Part shown: positions 58,991 to 64,000 of the stretch, in pieces
Position numbering within the stretch: the first letter of the stretch is position 1
How the letters are laid out: each line of letters starts with the position of its first letter
Notes under the pieces: model-generated
What the model saw: only the letters and a program-made list of their open reading frames with translations
Database searches by the model: none
Told to the model about the DNA's origin: nothing
Assembly (NCBI RefSeq): GCF_963678635.1
Contig: NC_087067.1
Span: 42,682,696-42,746,695, forward strand
Source of the DNA: Symsagittifera roscoffensis
Lineage: Eukaryota > Xenacoelomorpha > Acoela > Convolutidae
Length of the DNA: 64,000 nucleotides
Direction of reading: 5' to 3'
Translations under genes and position numbers: made by a program

Positions 58991-59835
58991 TTAAAGTGGT
59001 GAGACAAATAAAACTTCGTTCTCGGAACGTGTTTCATTGACCAAAACAGTTTCTTCCTTTTTCGGTGTTTTTTTTTTGAATTTTCAATTGAGATGGAGTT
59101 AGTGGAAGTTAAACATAGTCTCCAGTGGAGTTGTTTTGCTGTTATGACATGCTATCTCAAAAACTTCAATCGCTATTTTTTAAACTGGGCGCAAACAAAG
59201 CTTTACTAAGAGCAAACTTGATTTTAAACAAAAAAGATCAATTCAAGCGAAAGCCTACGCCCGGCAAAAAACTCAATTTCTGTCCGTTTTTCAAAGCCTC
59301 CGCTCAGAAACATAGGTCTAAACTGAAAGCGTTTTGTGTATTTTTGCATGATCTTCTTTCATTTTCCGAGAAAAGTGACGCTTTCTAATGCCTCAGTTCT
59401 CGAGTAGCGCACTCGACATGTTCAGAGGTCCCCAATTTGAGGTTGCCACCAATTGATTGGTTATCATCGGACCTTTTCCACAGCTTCCGTTAATCAAAAT
59501 CCCATCTGAAATTTTTGTAAACACAGCTTCAGGGGGTTAGAAAATTATCAGCGTTTTTTGTAAGCGATTGCTGTCAGGGTTACACTTCATATCCTAAAGT
59601 TCTTTTTGAGTGTTGTATTGTTTGAAAAAGAAATCTTTTCTTGTGTTTTTTTCCAGAGATGAAATACATTTTTTTAATTAATCAAAATAAGATTGACTAA
59701 AATGATGAAAAGTTGTGTCGTCTGATTTCATCATTGAGAACAACTTTTGGAGTTGGTTTGAATCAAATCTAATTTCAATACTTTCAAAATGAACCTACTT
59801 TGAACAAAAGCTTGAAGAAGTCTCACAAAAAAATC

Positions 59836-59908
59836 CGCTCCGCAAGGGTCTCGATCCCTTATTCGTTAGATTACAGGTCCAACGCTCTACCGACTGAGCT
59901 ATCAGGGC
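59836..59908 (-). pseudogene. tRNA-like copy with TGT (Thr) anticodon
   Basis: 73 nt with loop CCTGTAA, so anticodon TGT, but position 33 is C instead of T. The B box is GGATCGAGACC and acceptor pairs are mismatched, so it is probably dead. Confidence 0.55.
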
Positions 59909-60917
59909 TCACATTACTTAAAAAATTACTGCTGATGCGTTTCTTGCTTAGCATAAACCAGTACCTTCGAAGCTCCCAAACGGACTGAACAACGAAGAAG
60001 TGTTTTCAGTTTTTCATCCTGCGCTTCCTTGAATTGAGGTTTTACCAGTGATTTAAGTGTTAAAGTGGTCAGACAATTTAAAATTCTTTCTCGCAAAAAG
60101 TTGCATTGATCAAAACAACTTCTTCTTTTTTCTGTGTTTTTTATTTTTTTTATAATTTTCATTTGACATGAAGTTAGTGGAAGTTAAACATAGTCTCCAG
60201 TGGAATTGTTTTGCTGTTTTGACATGTTATCTTAAAAACTTCGATCGCTGTTTTTTCAACTTGGCTCAAACAAAAACTGTTCTGAGAGCAATTTTGAACA
60301 CAAACGAAAAAATCAATATAACTAAAAGCCTACGCCAGACAAAAACTCAACTTCTGGCTGCTTTTCAAATCCTCCGCTCAGAAACATAGGTCTAACTTGA
60401 ACACGTTTTGTTTTTATTTTTGCATCATCTTTCATTTTCCTGGAAAATGTGACGCTTGCTACTGCCTCAGTTTTCGAGTAGCGCACTCGATAGGTTCAGA
60501 GGTTCCCAGTTTGAGGTTGCCACCAATTAATTGGTTCTCATCGGACCTTTTCCACAGCTTCAGTGAATCACAATCCCATCTGAAATTTTTGAAAACACAG
60601 CTTGAGGGGATTAGAAAATATTCAGCGTTTTTTAAAATGATTCCTGACATGGTTACATTTCATATCGAATAGTTCTTTTTGAGTGTTGTTTTGTTTGAAA
60701 AATAAATATTTTTTTAATGTATTTTTTGATTTCTTGTTGTTTTCCGGAGATGAAATACAATTTTTTTTATTAATCATAAAATGATAACGTAATCGATGAA
60801 ATGTTGGGTCGTCTGATTTCATCAATGAGAACAACTTTTGAAATTGGTTCGAATCAAATCTAAATTCATAATGAACCTAATTTGAACAAAAGCTTTAACA
60901 AGCCTCACAAAAATTTA

Positions 60918-60975
60918 CGCCCCACAAAGGACTCGAACCCTTTGCCCAACGCTCTACCGACTGAGCTTGCAGGGC
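60918..60975 (-). pseudogene. tRNA-like copy lacking the anticodon arm (second class)
   Basis: 58 nt with GTTGGGCAA linking D and T arms. B box GGTTCGAGTCC is kept and the A box has one change (CAAGCTCAGTCGG). Confidence 0.7.
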
Positions 60976-61966
60976 TCAATGTACTGCTGAAAAATGGAAC
61001 TGTTCAATTTTGTACAACTTTGTTCCTTTCTACCAAACACACTTCAATTTCTGTTCTTGACAGCTTTACACTACACAATGTCTCCGAAGTTAACTTTCAT
61101 AGGTCGTTTTCTTTTACTTATTCGAGCAGTTTTTTAGAACTTAAGAAGTTTACTGCTGCTGCGTTTCTCGATTAGCATAAATCAGAATCTTCAAAGCTTC
61201 CAAACGGAACTTAAAACAAAAGAGTATCCTCAATTTTTTTATCCTGAGCTTCCTTGAATTGGGGTTTGATCAGTGATTTTAGAGTTAAAGTGGCAAGACA
61301 AATTTAAACTTCGTTTTCGAAAAGTGTTGCATTGACCAAAATAATTTCTTCTTTTTTCTGTGTTTTTTTTTAAATTTTCATTTGGAATGAAGTTAGTGGA
61401 AGTTAAACATAGTCTCCAGTGAAGTTGTTTTGCTGTTATGACATGCTATCTTAAAACTTCAATAGCTATTTTTTCAATTGGGCTGAAACAAAAACTGTTC
61501 TACGAGCAAATTTGAACTCAAGCAAAAAAGATCAAATCAAGTTAAAGCCTACGCCAGACAGAAACTCAATTTCTGACCGTTTTTCAAAGCCTCCGGTCAG
61601 AAACATAGGTCTAGACTAAACACATTTTGTTTATTTTTGCATCATCTTAAATTTTCCTGGAAAATGTCACGCTTTCTAATGCCTCAATTCTCGAGTAGAA
61701 CATTCGATAGGTTCGGGGGTCCCCAGTCTGAGAATGCCACCAATTATTTGGTTCTCATCGCACCTTTTCCACAGCTTCAGTGAATCAAAATTGCGTCAGT
61801 CTTTTTTTAAAGCACAAATTTAGTGGATCTAAACTCTATCAGCGTTTTTTGAAAATTATTTCTGATAGAGTCACAGTTCATATTCTATAGTTCTTTTTGA
61901 GTGTTGTAAAGTTTGAAAAACAAAAATTTTCAAACTCTTCTGTGTTCTCTTGATTTTTTGTTGTTT

Positions 61967-62009
61967 TCTGGAGATTTGTTGTTTTCTGGTGAAACAACAA
62001 ATCTCCAGA
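61967..62009. repeat. Perfect 15-bp inverted repeat
   Basis: TCTGGAGATTTGTTG and CAACAAATCTCCAGA are exact reverse complements with a 13-nt loop. It lies within an array unit where a short duplicate of TTGTTGTTTTCTGG also occurs. Confidence 0.8.
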
Positions 62010-62200
62010 TTTGTTGAAATTTTTTTGTTGTTTTCTGGTGAAAAAACTAATTTTGGTCACGAAATGATAACGTCATTGTTGAGTTGTTGTGGCGTCTTAT
62101 TTTATCAATGAAGACCTCTACTGAAGTTGGTTTTAATCAAGCCCAATTTCAAAATGATCCTCCTTCAATTCAAAAGTGGGAAGAAGCCGCACAAAAAATT

Positions 62201-62274
62201 AGGGACCACACGGGACTTCAACTCCTGACCGTGGGATTGAGCTCACGGAGCTCTACCGTCTGCATTATCAGGAC
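62201..62274 (-). pseudogene. Highly degenerate tRNA-like copy
   Basis: Position and length fit the array, but most stem and box residues are changed. Confidence 0.5.
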
Positions 62275-62576
62275 TCATACTACTTGTCGATAACAGTGTA
62301 ACTGTTGAAATTTTACGATTTTGATCCTTTCTGCCAAACACACTTCATTTTCTGTTCTTGACAGCTTTACAATTCACGCTGTCTCCGAAGTTGACTTTCA
62401 TAGGTCGTTTTCTTTCACTTATTTGGACAGTTTTTTTACTTAAGAATTTTACTGCTGCTGGGTATGTCCATTAGCATAAATCAGTACCTTCAAAGCTCCC
62501 GAACGGACTTTATAACAAAGAAGTACTTTCAATTTTTTATCCTGAGCTTCCTTAAACTGTGGACTCGAACTGTGGA

Positions 62577-62634
62577 CGCCCCACAAAGGACTCGAACCTT
62601 TTGCCCAACGTTCTACCGACTGAGCTTGCAGGGC
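62577..62634 (-). pseudogene. tRNA-like copy lacking the anticodon arm (second class)
   Basis: 58 nt, as at 60918, apart from one change (GAGC to GAAC) at the D-arm end. Confidence 0.7.
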
Positions 62635-63753
62635 TCAATGTACTGCTGAATAATGGAACTGTTCAGTTTTGTACAACATTGTTCCTTTCTACCAAACACA
62701 CTTCAATTTCTGTTCTTGACAGCTTTACACTACAGAATGTCTCCGAAGTTAACTTTCATAGGTCGTTTTCTTTTACTTATTCGGGCAGTTTTTTGAACTT
62801 AAGAAGTTTACTGCTGCTGCGTTTCTCGATTAGCACTCTAAACTTTTTTATCCTGAGCTTCCTTGAACTGTGGTTTGATCAGTGATTTAAGCGTTAAAGT
62901 GGTAAGACAATTGAAACTCCGTTCTCGAAACGTGCTGCATTGACCAAAACAGTTTCTTCCTTTTTCTGTGTTTTTTTTTAAATTTTCATTTGAGATGAAG
63001 TTAGTGGAAGTTAAACATAGTCTCCAGTGAAGTTGTTTTGCTGTTATGACATGCTATCTTAAAACTTCAATTGCTATTTTTTCAATTGGGCTGAAACAAA
63101 AACTGTTCCAAGAGCAAATTTGAACTCAAACAAAAAAGATCAATTCAAGCGAAAGCCTACGCCCGGCAAAAAACTCAATTTCTGTCCGTTTTTCAAAGCC
63201 TCCGCTCAGAAATATAGGTCTAAACTGAACTCGTTTTGTTTATTTTTGCATGATCTTCTTTCATTTGCCGAAAAAAAAGACGCTTTCTAATGCCTCAGTT
63301 CTCGAGTAGCGCACTCGACATGTTCAGAGGTCCTCAATTTGAGGTTGCCACTAATTGATTGGTTATCATCGGACCTTTTCTACAGCTTATGTTAACCAAA
63401 ATCCCATCTGAATTTTTTGTAAACACAACTTCAGGGGGTTGAAAATTATCAGCGGTTTTTGTAAACGATTGCTGTCAGGGTTACAATTCATATCCTAAAG
63501 TTCTTTTTGAGAGTTAATTTGTTTGAAAAAGAAATCTTTTCTTGTGTGTTTTTTTTTATTTTCTGTTGTTTTCCGGAGATGAAATACATTTTTTAATTAA
63601 TCAAAAAAGATTGACTGAAATGATGAAATGTTGTGTCGTCTGATTTCATCATTGAGAACAACTTTTGGAGTTGGTTTGAATCAAATCTAATTTCAATACT
63701 TTCAAAATGAACCTACTTTGAACAAAAGCTTGAAGAAGTCTCACAAAAATAAA

Positions 63754-63811
63754 CGCTCCACAAGGGTCTCGAACCCTTTGCCCAACGTTCTACCGACTGA
63801 GCTTGCAGGGC
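63754..63811 (-). pseudogene. tRNA-like copy lacking the anticodon arm (second class)
   Basis: 58 nt, with 5' GCCCTGCAAGCTCAGTCGG and B box GGTTCGAGACC, as at 60918. Confidence 0.7.
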
Positions 63812-64000
63812 TCAAAGTACTGCTGAATAATGGAACTATTCAATTTTGTACAACTTTGTTCCTTTCTACCAAACACACTTCAATTTCTGTTCTTGACAGC
63901 TTTACACTACACAATGTCTCCGAAGTTAACATTCATAGGTCGTTTTCTTTTACTTATTCGGGCAGTTTTTTTGAACTTAAGAAGTTTACTGCTGCTGCGT

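Larger units (their letters stand above)
17138..64000. repeat. Tandem array of ~1.2 kb tRNA-Lys-bearing units
   Basis: Homology to the internal units starts near 17138 and runs off the right edge. The usual spacing between successive tRNA-like loci is 1,160-1,215 bp, with exceptions near 1,288 and 977. Each full unit has, on the + strand, a conserved block with CGAGTAGCGCACTCG, a GATGAAAT/ATTTCATC hairpin, the minus-strand tRNA-like sequence with its T-run, and a conserved CTGCTGCTGCGTATCTCGAT block. Units between 28 and 59 kb are the most alike; 17-27 kb and 59-64 kb are older subfamilies. No transposase or reverse transcriptase was found. Confidence 0.92.

Noticed and set aside
28896..60672. 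A recurring + strand frame of 65-86 codons (contains LRLPP and WFSSDLFHSF) in most units
   Set aside because: It overlaps the conserved block and repeats because the unit repeats. Between subfamilies the changes are a mix of synonymous and amino-acid changing. No start context or signal was convincing. A dN/dS test over the units would settle it.
17138..64000. The array as rDNA or 5S rDNA
   Set aside because: No 5S, 18S or 28S sequence could be recognised; the only identifiable gene in the unit is the tRNA-Lys-like one.
17138..64000. The array as a CRISPR
   Set aside because: The repeat unit is about 1.2 kb with no short repeats and spacers, and the gene structure is eukaryotic.

Overview
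The window looks like nuclear DNA of an AT-rich, intron-containing eukaryote, most probably an animal. It has two parts: one multi-exon protein gene on the minus strand (about 2.3-16.6 kb) and a long tandem array of ~1.2 kb units (about 17.1 kb to the right edge), most of which carry a minus-strand tRNA-Lys-like sequence. No bacterial operon, CRISPR array or rRNA gene was seen. Short open frames starting at ATG/TTG are plentiful in the AT-rich DNA and most mean nothing.

Gene part. Fourteen coding exons read right to left. Twelve consecutive junctions (exon 2 to exon 14) have GT donors, AG acceptors and compatible phases, so they join into one open frame of about 1,203 codons. I checked every junction by hand. 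The pieces look like the middle of ZFYVE26/spastizin, a very large FYVE-domain protein involved in autophagic lysosome reformation and cytokinesis. That name is from general resemblance and was not tested by a search. No FYVE zinc finger is visible; the C-terminus would lie left of the window. The 5' exons are also missing: exon 1 here opens with an acceptor, and the sequence just upstream of it is the tandem array. Either the array fills a very large intron, or the gene is truncated or the assembly is joined wrongly there. Introns and the left flank carry short dispersed repeats.

Array part. From about 17,138 to 64,000 the sequence is a tandem array with a usual period of 1,160-1,215 bp. I located 39 tRNA-like loci, all on the minus strand. 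The best copy (54606-54678) is a textbook tRNA-Lys(UUU) with intact A and B boxes and a T5 terminator. Others carry anticodon changes (GTT, the Asn anticodon; TGT in one), an 8-nt anticodon loop, no anticodon arm at all, or a GA microsatellite grown inside the D arm. A second conserved block in most units, carrying the 15-nt hairpin CGAGTAGCGCACTCG, is as well kept as the tRNA and is unexplained. Adjacent units are nearly identical in several places (29.6-32.0, 33.9-38.9, 42.6-48.6 kb), which points to recent unequal exchange and higher-order repeats. The edges (17-27 kb and 59-64 kb) are more diverged than the centre, as expected of a satellite-like array.
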